The position numbers and the translations under genes are program-made. A stretch of DNA of 64,000 nt, from NCBI RefSeq assembly GCF_010183535.1, contig NC_071329.1, positions 7,254,001 through 7,318,000 on the forward strand. The letters are read 5' to 3'. The DNA comes from Caenorhabditis remanei (lineage: Eukaryota; Nematoda; Chromadorea; Rhabditida; Rhabditidae). This document shows, piece after piece, positions 44,691-54,863 of the stretch. The notes below the pieces were generated by a model, which had not been told where the DNA came from, made no database searches, and saw nothing but the letters and a program-made list of their open reading frames with translations. How positions within the stretch are numbered: position 1 is the stretch's first letter; each line of letters begins with the position of its first letter.

Positions 44691-45696
44691 ATGACGTTGG
44701 AAAACGACCAAGAACCAGCCAAATATTGCAAATTTTGTTTTGGAACTGAAGAGGATAGCACACTGAGTTTTGTTCATCCATGTCGATGTCGGGGATCTAT
44801 TCACGTGAGCTTTTCCTGAAATAACGAGATAAACAGCTGAACTTAAATTTCAGTGGGTTCACAACCAATGCCTCTCAATGTGGTTCGCGAAAGCTAATGC
44901 CGTACAACAAGTGATGTGTATACAATGCCAGTAAGAATGAAAATGATTTCGAAACATTAAACCTGAAACCGTTTTTCTAGAACCCGCTATCAAAAACAGC
45001 TAACATTGAAATCATGGAGATCATGGGCGATTCCTCGTTTCGGTATCGACATGTTCGGTTTGTTGGAAATATCGGTTGATTTATGGATAACTTGGAGAAC
45101 GGTGTCGGGATTCGTTGGAATGATGAATGGAACTAAGTAATTAATTTTCTTTTCGATTCGAATTCCTATGTTCGGGTTTGCAGAGGAATCTTCCGAGAAA
45201 TTATTCTATGCACCATGTGGAAATGTTTTGTGGCATCTGGACGAAGGTTTTGTTACTACGGAAATCTCGGATTGCGATTGGCTTCTTCGATTTTCCGAGT
45301 TAGTATCGATGATTATGATGAGAGGTTTGTGCTCATTTTATATCACATTTGTAGAAGGTTTTCAACAAAAAATCAATTCATAGTTCGGTCACTAAAAATG
45401 TATATGTAACTTTCCATTAAAAAAACTAGCTCTTTGTAACAAAATGAGAATGAACTGATTATTCGTCGAATTTAATAGTAGGAAAAGAGACATTTCGAAG
45501 TTATTCCAGATGTTGAGTATCTGTGTTCCTCAATTATCTTCAAACTCGTTTTTTGCGCACGTTTTATTCACTTTCCCATTTTCCCTGTTCAATTGATCCG
45601 CCTACCACTAACTATTCTTTCAGACGCGAAATCAAAGTCCGCCTTCCCACAGACATGGACTGGGAGCAAATCAGTCAATCGTCAGTACTCAACTAA
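44691..45696 (+). CDS. RING-CH (MARCH-like) E3 ubiquitin ligase
   Basis: Five exons (44691-44804, 44854-44930, 44981-45136, 45184-45324, 45624-45696) join in frame to 186 residues. Residues about 11-60 form a RING-CH finger in C4HC3 order: CKFCFGTEED, then CRCRGSIHWVHNQCLSMW and CIQCQTRYQ. The His-Trp-Val-His and the Trp after the sixth ligand are typical. The rest has moderately hydrophobic segments (MFGLLEISVDLWITW, VSGFVGMM), less clear than the two membrane helices of most MARCH proteins. It probably transfers ubiquitin to membrane proteins. If intron 4 were retained, the frame would stay open to 45409. Confidence 0.8.
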
Positions 45697-46222
45697 AACA
45701 GAGTACCTCATATCTCCTGCATACGGGTAGTAGTTGAAGTACTCAAGTGTGCCCTCCTTTCGCTTTTCCATCACTATTTGCTTTATCCTCCCGTTGTTTT
45801 TGACCTGTTCCCCCGGTTTCTCATCTACTTTCTCCTTCTCTCCTTGCCTTTCCTTATCATCGATTTTCATGTATTTCTGTGATTTTAGCTCCTGACTTCT
45901 CACCGATTTTCTCGAAATGTATTATAAAGATTTTAACATTCTTTTTTATAAGAAAACTGTTTGGGTTCTTGGAGTTATTGGTAGTTTTTTTTTGGATTCT
46001 CAATCTTAGTGTTTGACTCGAATTCTCATCCTGTGTCAAAACAGTTGATACTTCACTCACTTCGTCTAGAATTCGATAAGAATGGCATATCAGAGATTTT
46101 AGTTTTTGGGAGAAGATTTTGTTTGTTAATTCCAAACAAAGAGCATTTTCTATTCAATTTGTTTCGTTTCAATGTTATCTCTTTTCTAATAGAAAGTCTC
46201 ATAGTATTCCAAAATATTCCAG
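45697..46222. other. Intergenic region
   Basis: T/C-rich sequence of about 525 bp between the RING-CH gene and the small membrane gene, with no supported gene. It ends in AATATTCCAG directly before the next ATG. Confidence 0.4.
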
Positions 46223-46522
46223 ATGAACAACATTCGTCTTCAACTCCAGAAAATCTACTGGATGGTATCCGAGAATCCATTCGGCTCGTTGGAATCTCTG
46301 CTGGCACTGGCGATTCCACTGATTATAGTGGTTCTGATGTTCAATTGGAGAGTGAAACAATCAATGAAAAAGCAGAAAAGAATTCAGAATCGAAGGGATA
46401 AACTTTTGAAAAAACTGAACGGAGGAAAGCAAAAAGAAGGAGAAGAGCAAGTGGAATCAGACGATGAAGTGGTCAAAGAGGCAATAAAGTTAATGGAGCA
46501 AAAAGTGAAAAAGATGGAATGA
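46223..46522 (+). CDS. Small single-pass membrane protein with Lys-rich tail
   Basis: A 99-codon single-exon frame whose ATG follows a TTCCAG acceptor directly, the arrangement of a trans-spliced gene. Residues about 24-40 (LLALAIPLIIVVLMF) form one membrane helix, followed by a long basic then mixed-charge helical tail (KQSMKKQKRIQNRRDKLLKK...KLMEQKVKKME). The family is not recognised. A near-identical partial copy 2 kb downstream keeps the coding frame, which supports it as a real gene. A 3' block ending DAIVDYYSPLLEEAEEYKVE (about 46636-46697) preceded by TTTTTCAG is also duplicated and may be an extra exon. Confidence 0.6.
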   Translation: MNNIRLQLQKIYWMVSENPFGSLESLLALAIPLIIVVLMFNWRVKQSMKKQKRIQNRRDKLLKKLNGGKQKEGEEQVESDDEVVKEAIKLMEQKVKKME

Positions 46523-46697
46523 TCTTCTTGTTTTTATAATAACTATTATTGAGATCTCTAGTTTTCTTGTGCAATATTCATAATATTCTTGTTAATAAAT
46601 CTCTTTTTTACTCCGATACTCAACAGTTTTTCAGACGCTATCGTGGACTACTATTCTCCCTTACTGGAAGAAGCGGAAGAATATAAAGTTGAATGAA
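46290..46697. repeat. Segmental duplication, source copy
   Basis: About 405 bp matching 48241-48642 at high identity. It covers the membrane helix, the tail, the 3' UTR and the possible extra exon of the small membrane gene. Confidence 0.85.
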
Positions 46698-47406
46698 TTA
46701 TATTATTGCAAAATCACAAAATCACGGTTTTTCTTTTTTCTTGTTCAACTTAGTTACTGTTTTGTCAGAAGTTTCCATCTAGGTGCACCTGTTGATTCGA
46801 AAAAGAAGTTGAAAATTCTTTTCAAATTTTGACTTGTGTTCGTTCATTTCCTTATTTCCTTATTTTCCTTACATAATTATGTGAAAATTAATGCGGTTTT
46901 GAAAAAAAGACAGTTCTGAAAAGACAATGGTTCTGGAAAGGAGCATTTTCGGTAAATTAGCCCTCATAGTTCTTGCGAAAATAATTTTTAAAGCTTAATT
47001 TCGATCTTTTTCTCAGGGTTTTTGATATTTACACAAGTCCTTTTTTCCAGACTTGTCAAAAATCGCCAAAATTTTTCCTGATTTCAAAAAATGGGAACCC
47101 GTTTTTACCAAATTTTATTTGAAATTTTTTGAAAAAATAGAGTAAAAATGCTTAAATTATCATACATATTCACATTTTTTCTAAAATTTTCAAAAAAAAA
47201 TCAAAAACTCAACATGTTTCAAAAGAGCCTGGCCGGGCCGGGCCGAGATTTTTCCTGAGTTCGGCCCGGCCCGGCCCGTGACAAGTCTGCTTTTTTCTAA
47301 CCGTTAAACCGTTCATGGATGTAAAATTGTTTTTTTGAATATGTTTTTCGACATAGACAGTAGTTTTAAAATTGCAACATGTAGTCTTTTGGATAATTCC
47401 TGTCAC
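46698..47406. other. Repeat-rich non-coding stretch
   Basis: AT-rich sequence with no gene, containing the GC-rich hairpin at 47231-47278 and flanking AAAAATTTT-type repeats. The hairpin and its flanks look like a dispersed repeat. Confidence 0.4.
47231..47278. repeat. GC-rich hairpin repeat
   Basis: GGCCGGGCCGGGCCGA pairs with TCGGCCCGGCCCGGCC around a loop of about 12-14 bases, inside very AT-rich DNA. The base composition contrasts sharply with its surroundings. Confidence 0.8.
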
Positions 47407-47723
47407 TTTTTTCCAGACTGACCAAATCGACGTCACGGGAGTTACCGGTATTGTGCGTTGTGTATGCATCTAATTTTATAATACTGGCAGCGTTTAGCCT
47501 CGATGAATGGTTAAGAAATTTATGGACCGCAGAAAAATTTGATGTAAAATATGAGATACTGCAGTTGTTGGAAAGAAAAGACAAGCTTGAAAAGGAAATG
47601 GAACAAGAAACGGATTTTAGGATACGGAGAAGACTAACAGATGAAGTTGCAGATTTGATAGAGAGACTGACGACAATTGGAGTGTTTTTCGAGAGTGGCA
47701 GAGCGATAATATCGTTTAATTGA
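47407..47723 (+). pseudogene. Orphan exon-like coding block with coiled coil
   Basis: After a TTTTTTCCAG acceptor the frame stays open for about 100 codons to a stop at 47723. It has a hydrophobic stretch (LCVVYASNFIILAAFSL) and then a strongly charged helix, YEILQLLERKDKLEKEME. The LLERKDKLEKE part resembles the last exon of the F-box/FBA_2 genes (ILELLERKKELEEE), so this may be a stray terminal exon of that family. No upstream exons are visible. Confidence 0.35.
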
Positions 47724-48237
47724 TTTTTGAAATTATTTCTAAAATTTGTTCGTTAATTATTAATTTTTTGTTGATTTTCTTCTCCTTTAAAACCAATTGT
47801 TGTTTTTTTCCCTTGAAAACTATTTCCTACTATTCTTTGGAATTTCGGAAGTTCTAGTATTCACAAATGAAGCCAGAAAGGAGGGACGAGAAATTTCCTG
47901 TGAATTGAACAAAGAGAAAACGAATCGACTTACACCAAAGATGAATAAATCAATTATTATGAACACGAAAAAGAAGAACAGAGGAAATTTATTACTGTGC
48001 CGGGTTGAGCAGTAGGAGAAGACACTAAACAATTAAGAGATCCATCGAAATTGTTATTGTTGGCACCTCATAATGTCGATATTAGCTTCGTTTCCAGACT
48101 TTGTATAATCACAAAGATCACTGAGGAAAACTTTTATGAAGCTCTTTAACTTTCATTCGTCCCAGGGTTCGGTGATTCTCTCATCTTGCTGCGTTGGAAG
48201 TTTTGCTAGACAGTCTGAAAATTTGTGAAGTGAGGCT

Positions 48238-48464
48238 TGCTGGAATCTCTACTGGCACTGGCAATTCCACTGATTATAGTGGTTCTGATGTTCAATTGGA
48301 GAGTGAAACAATCAATGAAAAAGCAGAAAAGAATTCAGAATCGAAGGGATAAACTTTTGAAAAAATTGAATGGAGGAAAGCAAAAAGAAGGAGAAGAATC
48401 AGACGATGAAGTGGTCAAAGAGGCAATAAAGTTAATGGAGCAAAAAGCGAAAAAGATGGAATGA
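48238..48464 (+). pseudogene. Truncated copy of the small membrane gene
   Basis: Copies the last about 75 codons of the gene at 46223 with a two-residue deletion (Gln-Val lost after EGEE) and one Val-to-Ala change. The first 23 codons, including the ATG and acceptor, are missing. The frame opens with TTG, and the first ATG would fall inside the membrane helix. Without promoter or start it is probably non-functional, although the frame is intact. Confidence 0.7.
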
Positions 48465-48642
48465 TCTTCTTGTTTTTTTCATAATAACTTTTATTGAGAT
48501 CTCTCTTTTTCTTGTGCAATATTCATAATATTCTTGTTAATAAATCTCTTTTTTACTCCGATACTCAACAGTTTTTCAGACGCTATCGTGGACTACTACT
48601 CTCCCTTACTGGAAGAAGCGGAAGAATATAAAGTTGAATGAA
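48241..48642. repeat. Segmental duplication, derived copy
   Basis: Copy of 46290-46697. It ends at GTTGAATGAA, after which the two diverge completely. Confidence 0.85.
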
Positions 48643-49698
48643 ATATAAATACCGAAAAATAATAGAGTTGAATGACGGAAACAAGGTGAGACGTTGCATT
48701 TCTGATGATTACTGAAATAGTGTGTAAGACAAAGAGGGAAGAGAGAATAACAATTTGAGTCCGACCGAAAGAGAGAGAAAGAAAAGCTTTGGGTGAAAAG
48801 AAATGGATATTCTATTTCATTGTTCTATTGTTTTTTGTCTAGTTCTTGAACCTTTTAGTCGCCTTTTCAGAGGTACTCTCGGATATCTTTGATTCGAATC
48901 TCGTTTTTAAGTTTCTCGGATCTAGTTAGGTGTAACTGTCTTTGGAGGGCTCGTACGTCAGTTACAAATAATCAAACACTTCATTTTGAGCAAAAGTTGA
49001 AAATCAAGCACGCTCTTGAATTTCATATTTCTCAACTCAAAAGCTCAAAAAATGAGGACATTATACAGTATACACATGAATTGATTTTTCTGAAAAAAAC
49101 TTATATTTCTGGATAACTGACGTTAAGAGGATTCTCAAACTGGTTTCAAACCTTCTCTATTACCGAATTAACCCTAATTACAAAGATTTCAAAAGAGAAA
49201 ATCATTTCTTAGTCTAAACTTTGATGGAACATTATATAAATCGCCTTTTATACTTATTCATAATTGATTTAAACATTTTTCAAGTACATAATCGGAATCT
49301 CCACTATTTCTACTTTCCAACAATATATCTTTTACTCAAAAAACGTCAATTTTTAATCTTTCTAGCAAGAAAAGTCTTTCGTTTTCATCCGAGAACTAAA
49401 AATGCTCTACAGCAGAAAATGGCAACAAAAGAGTATAATTAGTGTCCCTATTATCAAAAATTCAGCCGGGGGAAGACTTCTCCTTCTTCCAATTTCTTTT
49501 TTTCTAAAGGACACCAATATGGCATCCAATTAGTATTTTATGTCTGCGTCCTCACAGTTTTATGAGATCTTTTGAATATTTTAATAAACCCACCCGTCCT
49601 CTTTTTCTCTTTTTCGGTTCTCATTTCTTCTAGTATTCTTCTTCTTACTTCCACTTTTTACTTCTTCCATCTGTATTCCCCCAAAAAAAAGAGAAAAA
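48643..49698. other. Upstream region of the TWiK gene
   Basis: Mostly non-coding. A 75-codon frame at 48889-49116 ends in a charged helix and may be a worn relative of the orphan block at 47407, but the similarity is weak. T/C-rich sequence directly precedes the channel start. Confidence 0.35.
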
Positions 49699-51080
49699 AT
49701 GACTGTCTCAATGGATGAGAACTCGAAAATTCAGATGTTATCCGCAGCGAGTAAGGACAAGAAAGCGGCGACGGATAGGAGTTTAATCGAGAAATATGTC
49801 AGTGTTTTCCTTTTTAGATCTCTAGAATTACAATATTCCAGCACCTTGGTCCTCTCGCTCTTCACACCGGTCTTGTCCTCAGTTGTGTCACCTATGCAGT
49901 GGGCGGAGCCTATTTATTTCTAGCCATCGAACGACCAGAAGAGATGAAAAGAAGAGAAAGAGCTATTCTGGAATTTCAAGATTTGAAAGATCAATTCGTT
50001 GGGAATATCTCTTTTCGATTAGATCCAGAGAGAAATTTGGAAATCTATACAAAGAAATTAATGTATTTTCTGGAAGATGCACATAATGCACACACTTTTG
50101 AGCACTTTATAGTACAAGCCGGAATTCCAAAGGACATGTGGACATTCTCGTCTGCATTGGTCTTCACTACGACTACAGTAATCCCAGTTGGTGAGTAACG
50201 TCTTACGACAAATTGAACACTCCACTATTTTCAGGTTACGGGTACATCTTCCCTGTTTCTGCATATGGTAGGATATGTCTAGTTGCTTATGCTCTGTTAG
50301 GAATCCCGTTGACTTTGGTAACAATGGCAGATACTGGAAAGTTTGCGGCTCAACTGGTAACAAGGTGGTTTGGTGAGGTGAGTACTGTAGATTTATATTG
50401 TCTAAAAACCTGGAAAACTTTCAGAACATGGCGATTCCTGCTGCTATATTCGTGTGCCTTCTATTTGCATATCCACTGGTTGTCGGCTATATTTTGTGCT
50501 CAACTTCAAATATAACTTTTTTGGATTCTGTGTATTTCTCATTGACTTCTATTTTTACGATAGGATTCGGAGACTTGACGGTGAGACTTTTTCTTGAAAC
50601 TCCAACTTTCATTCCCTGGATTCCAGCCAGATATGAACGTGATCCATATGGTTGTCTTCCTGGCTGTCGGTGTGATTCTCGTCACAATTACTCTCGATAT
50701 AGTGGCGGCTGAAATGATTGACAGAGTACATTACATGGGAAGACACGTTGGAAAAGCAAAGCAGTTAGCCGGGAAAATGTTCCAACTGGCACAATCCCTG
50801 AATATGAAACAGGGATTGGTGTCAGGTGTTGGACAGTTACATGCGTTGGCGAGGTTCGGAATGTTGGTGGGGAAAGATGACGTCGAGAAGGAGGTGGTAA
50901 GTTCTTGTTTTGAGAAGAAGACATCCGGACAAACAAACGCATTTCCAGACAGAAGACGGTGTCATAGCCTTCTCTCCTGACGTCATGGACGGTTTGGACT
51001 TCGTTGACACTCTCTCGATCTACAGTCGTCGGAGTAGACATTCAGCTGGGAATTCCGCAAGAAATCTGTTTCTTTCTTGA
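49699..51080 (+). CDS. TWiK-family two-pore-domain potassium channel
   Basis: Exons 49699-49797, 49842-50190, 50235-50377, 50425-50580, 50627-50896 and 50949-51080 join in frame to 382 residues. Helix M1 is near residue 40 (TGLVLSCVTYAVGGAYLFLAIE). The first pore is TTTTVIPVGYGYIFP, with a VGYG filter. Helices M2 and M3 follow (ICLVAYALLGIPLTLV, AAIFVCLLFAYPLVVGYIL), then the second pore SLTSIFTIGFGDLT and M4 (VFLAVGVILVTITLDIVAAE). The YALLGIPLTL motif is typical of K2P channels. It would form dimeric leak K+ channels in the plasma membrane. The first filter has the unusual TVIPVGYG in place of TTIGYG-like. The soluble tail is rich in charged and Ser residues. Confidence 0.92.
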
Positions 51081-51487
51081 ATTTTATTCAATTTAATAAA
51101 AATTTTATTTCTCAGACACTCTTTCCAGATGTCATCATCCAGACGAACAATCGAATATCTCGAATTCTTTGTCCCGTCATCAGACATACAATTTCCACCC
51201 ATTATTATGATTTTCTCGAGGAATGACGCAAAAAACGGAATGTTCCTACTGAGAAATTCAATTTTCTATTCATTTTTTGGAGTTGGAGAGAATGAGAGTT
51301 TCCTTTCCAACTTCTTCTCTTTTTTCTATCTCAATTCGATTTGTCTTTCATCAATTTCTATAACATTTCCTCTTTTTTCTTTCTTCCCATTTCACAGAAA
51401 ATAGGCTTTTAAACTTTTATTTTAATGCAAGAAAGTCACAAAAATCGGGTAGAAGTTGTAAATCGATAAAAATCAATCGCAACAAAA
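51081..51487. other. Convergent 3' region
   Basis: Sits between the TWiK gene (plus) and the eIF4G-like gene 1 (minus), so it holds both 3' UTRs. No gene is seen. Confidence 0.4.
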
Positions 51488-53082
51488 TCATGAAGATGTA
51501 GAGCTGGAGACGTCCGGCAAATGGAGGATTGTCTGAAAATAACATCTTCAATTGGTGGAAATAATTAAAAACCAACATACCATCCAAACACTTTTAACGC
51601 TCTTTTTTTCTTGTTTCTGTGCAATGTATTTCATTTTCTTCTCCATATCCTTACGAATCTCTCCAATAGTTTTGGGTTTCAGATGATTCGATACTCGTGG
51701 TCTCCATCTTCTTTCTTTCAAATCCACTAACTCCATAAGTTTGAATCGATTCTTATTCGATAGAGCGTTCTCCGAAGCTTTCAATAACTTTATAAAACGA
51801 TTCGAAAACGGATATTTATATTCTCTATCCATCAATTTTCCAACCAATTCCAGAAGATGTAGCCCATAGAAAACTTCAGTCTGACTCACATTGTCCTTCT
51901 TTATCGGTCGTTTCTGGTTCTCACGACTTCTCACTGACTTCAGAAGTTCCCAGAGATATCCAGTTATTTGTTCTTTCTCCATAGAATGGTTCAAGTAGAG
52001 CTCACCGATGAATGTCACCAATCCTAACCTTGTCTCTTGTAACTTTTGAGTATCCATCGAACCATTTACTTTTTGTTTTGTCAAATCGTTTTCTTCTCTA
52101 ATTTCTGCTTGTTTTTTCGACTTTCTACTTCTAGAATTCCGAAAGACCTGAGTCACTGTAGCCGAAATTGCATCTTCAAGAAGTGATTTTTTGGACAATC
52201 TCATATCTTGTGCTACTTTCGCTTGACAAACTTGAACGTAGAGATTACAATACATCGGATCAGAAACCGCTTTCTCCAGCACAACTCCAACAACAGCAGT
52301 GAGCAATTTAGGAGTAGATGATATCTCGTAGGAAAGGAATTCATCAATGAAATATCGTTTTGTAGTGGGTGTCACTTTGTTCAGAAGAGCTCGAACATTC
52401 CCACAGATATTCTGGAAGATAGAATTGATGTTGTTGTCGTTATATAATCTACTCACTCTTATTGCTGCCTCCTCATCGGGAACATTCTGAACAGCTCTCT
52501 GCCGTAGTGGTTTCCATGCATTTGGAGAAGAAGGTGGAAGGCAAATCACTTGTTTTGAGCCTTCAGCTTTCGCACGAGCTTGCGCTTTCAGAAGTTTCGC
52601 CTCTTCGATAATCTGGAACACAGCAATTATTTAGTGACCCGAATTCTGACTTTTCAGATATTACTCACCCGCCGTTTCTCTTTTCTCGTCACAATGAATC
52701 CTTCTTTTGTCTGGACACTCAACATGACGTATACTTTACGTGTTCTTCTCAACTCATGATTCCTCAGTTCTAGTGGAGTTAATGGACCTAATCCCAACTC
52801 AATGATTTCATCGGAAGTTAATGTAATCGGAGATTGTCGGGAAATCTTCTGTATCTCTCGAGTTGTCATCATGAATTCGGGTCCGTAGGCGCCGTCGGTG
52901 TCTCCAGAATCGACGAGTTGTCGGAGACGATTCTCCAATTCCTTTCCTCGAATACTTTCCGATTCCAATTCCAATTCATCGCTTCCATCCTTCGATGTTT
53001 TGTGATAATCACCAAGACTTCGTGACATTTTCGTGGGGTCTGACAGCTCAACCAGTCCAAGATGGTCGTGGGAAGAAGACAT
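51488..53082 (-). CDS. eIF4G-like paralog 1 (no MA3 domain)
   Basis: Exons 53082-52669, 52612-52457, 52411-51581 and 51532-51488 join in frame to about 481 residues. Residues about 45-70 read LRQLVDSGDTDGAYGPEFMM then TTREIQKIS, matching the eIF4E-binding segment of IFG-1. The LPPSSPNAWKPLRQ linker and a MIF4G region (VRALLNKVTPTTKRYFIDEF to LMELVDLKERRW) follow. The protein stops soon after a KTIGEIRKDMEKK helix, so the MA3 and C-terminal parts and the Gln-rich N-terminus of IFG-1 are absent. The intron just before VRALLNKV is in the same place and phase as in ifg-1. Likely a reduced initiation scaffold or competitor; whether it is expressed is unknown. Confidence 0.75.
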
Positions 53083-53477
53083 TACTCATAGAAAATAGTG
53101 GTATTTTAAAAGAGAATTCAAATTTGGAAAAAGGAGAATTTTGACATAAAAAAGCCAACAACAAACCACGTGGAATGACGTATTTAAATGCGTCACATAT
53201 CTTTGCCACGATGAAGTTCACGTTTCTGATTCTCACGTTATTCATTTCTTGTGTTATGAAGTTTTCTACAAAAAAGCTTATTAGAAGTGATTGATATTTC
53301 ATAAAACAAAATTCACAATGGATGATAATCGTCGATAAATAACAGTAAAACCAAAAAATGATCAATAATAATTGTTGAGATGTGTAAGAGATCCATAACA
53401 ATGTGATGTGAAGTCGATTATCTGAAAATTGTTTGATAGAATAATTTCAAATTTTGATCTAACTCACCTCTTTTTTC

Positions 53478-54863
53478 CTATTTTTCCTCCTTCTTCTGCT
53501 TCTTTTTATGTGTTTTTCTCTCCACTTCCTTTCGAATATCTTCAATAGTTCTTGGTCTCAAACGGTAAAGTCCTCGTTGTTTCCAATTATCTTCTCTCAA
53601 ATCCACTAATTTCATGAATTTGAATAGATTCTTACTCGATAAAACGTGCTCTTCTTTCTTAATTTGTTTGAACAAATCCGTCAAGAATACGTGTTTGTAG
53701 TCGGAATCTAGACGCTTTCCGACAAATTCCAACAGATGTAGTCCGTAAAAAACTTCTTGCTGATTGACATTTCCCTTTATTATCCCTCTCCGTTGGTTCT
53801 CATTCAGTCTTCTCGGTGCAATTGATTTCAGCGTTTCACGGATATACACTCGAACTTGTAGTTTGTCCAACAGATAGTAGAAATAGAGATACCCTATACA
53901 AGTCATCAATCCGAATCGTTTCTCTTTGAACTTTTGATTTTCAACTAGTTTCATTTTCTCCCGTTTTTCCAAATCTGGCTCTCTGTTGATGCTCGAAATT
54001 ATTTTTGGATCCACTTTTTTCGCATGGAAATTCTCTTCGATTCGGGTTAAAATACTATCCTTCAAAAGTGATTTCTTGGTTAATAACATCTCCTGAGCCG
54101 CCTTTGCTTGACAAATTTGTACATAAAGATCACAATAAATTGGATCGGCAAACGCTTTTTTCAAAACAATTTCGACAACTTCAGTCAGCAATTTGTTTTT
54201 GGAAGAGATATCGTAGGATAGGAATTCATCGATGAACAATCGTTTGGTAGTTGGTGTCACTTTGTTGAGAAGTGCTCGCACGTTCTGACATGTATCCTGT
54301 AATATATGATACTTTATGTTATTTATTAGAAAATAATCTCACTCTCAAAGTTGCTTCCTCATCCGAAACACTCTCAAGCATTTTCTGCCGAGATGGTTTC
54401 CATGCGTTTCGAGATGAAGGCGGTAGCTGGATCGTTTCATCACCAATATTATCATCTTTCTGCGTTGTCTGCTATAAATTCTCGATCTACATCTAGTGTC
54501 TACCCTTTTCAAACTCACCTTTCCCTGTTGACCAGATTTAATAATCTTTCTCTTTTTGAGATAAAAACGAGTGTATTGAATTGTCGGTTTCTTCTCACCA
54601 TAGAGGTTTAATCCCAATTTTTTGATCACTTCTGGAGTCAATGGACATGGATCCCTCTTGAAAATCTTTTGAATCTCTCGACTCGCCACCATGAATTCTC
54701 TCCCATAGAATCCATCGGTTTCTCCAGAATCCGTGAGTTGTTGAAGACGTTGTTCCAATTGTTCTCCTCGATGAAATTCCGATTTGTAGAAAAGTTCTTC
54801 GATAGTTGGTTCGATTATTGGTTCGATTGGTTCCCTACTCTCCGGTTCGTTTATATTCCCCAT
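53478..54863 (-). CDS. eIF4G-like paralog 2 (no MA3 domain)
   Basis: Exons 54863-54519, 54468-54343 and 54296-53478 join in frame to 429 residues. It carries LQQLTDSGETDGFYGREFMV then ASREIQKIF, where YGREFMV fits the Y-x4-L-phi eIF4E-binding pattern (Met for Leu) better than paralog 1 or ifg-1. An LPPSSRNAWKPSRQ linker and a MIF4G region (VRALLNKVTPTTKRLFIDEF to MKLVDLREDNW) follow, ending in a Lys-rich tail. It has no MA3. A TCTGCAG acceptor lies 4 bases upstream of the ATG chosen here, so a spliced leader is likely. It sits about 400 bp upstream of paralog 1 on the same strand and could share a promoter. Confidence 0.75.

Noticed and set aside
47797..48015. 72-codon plus-strand frame
   Set aside because: No domain, no splice context and Lys/Asn-rich composition typical of AT-rich DNA.
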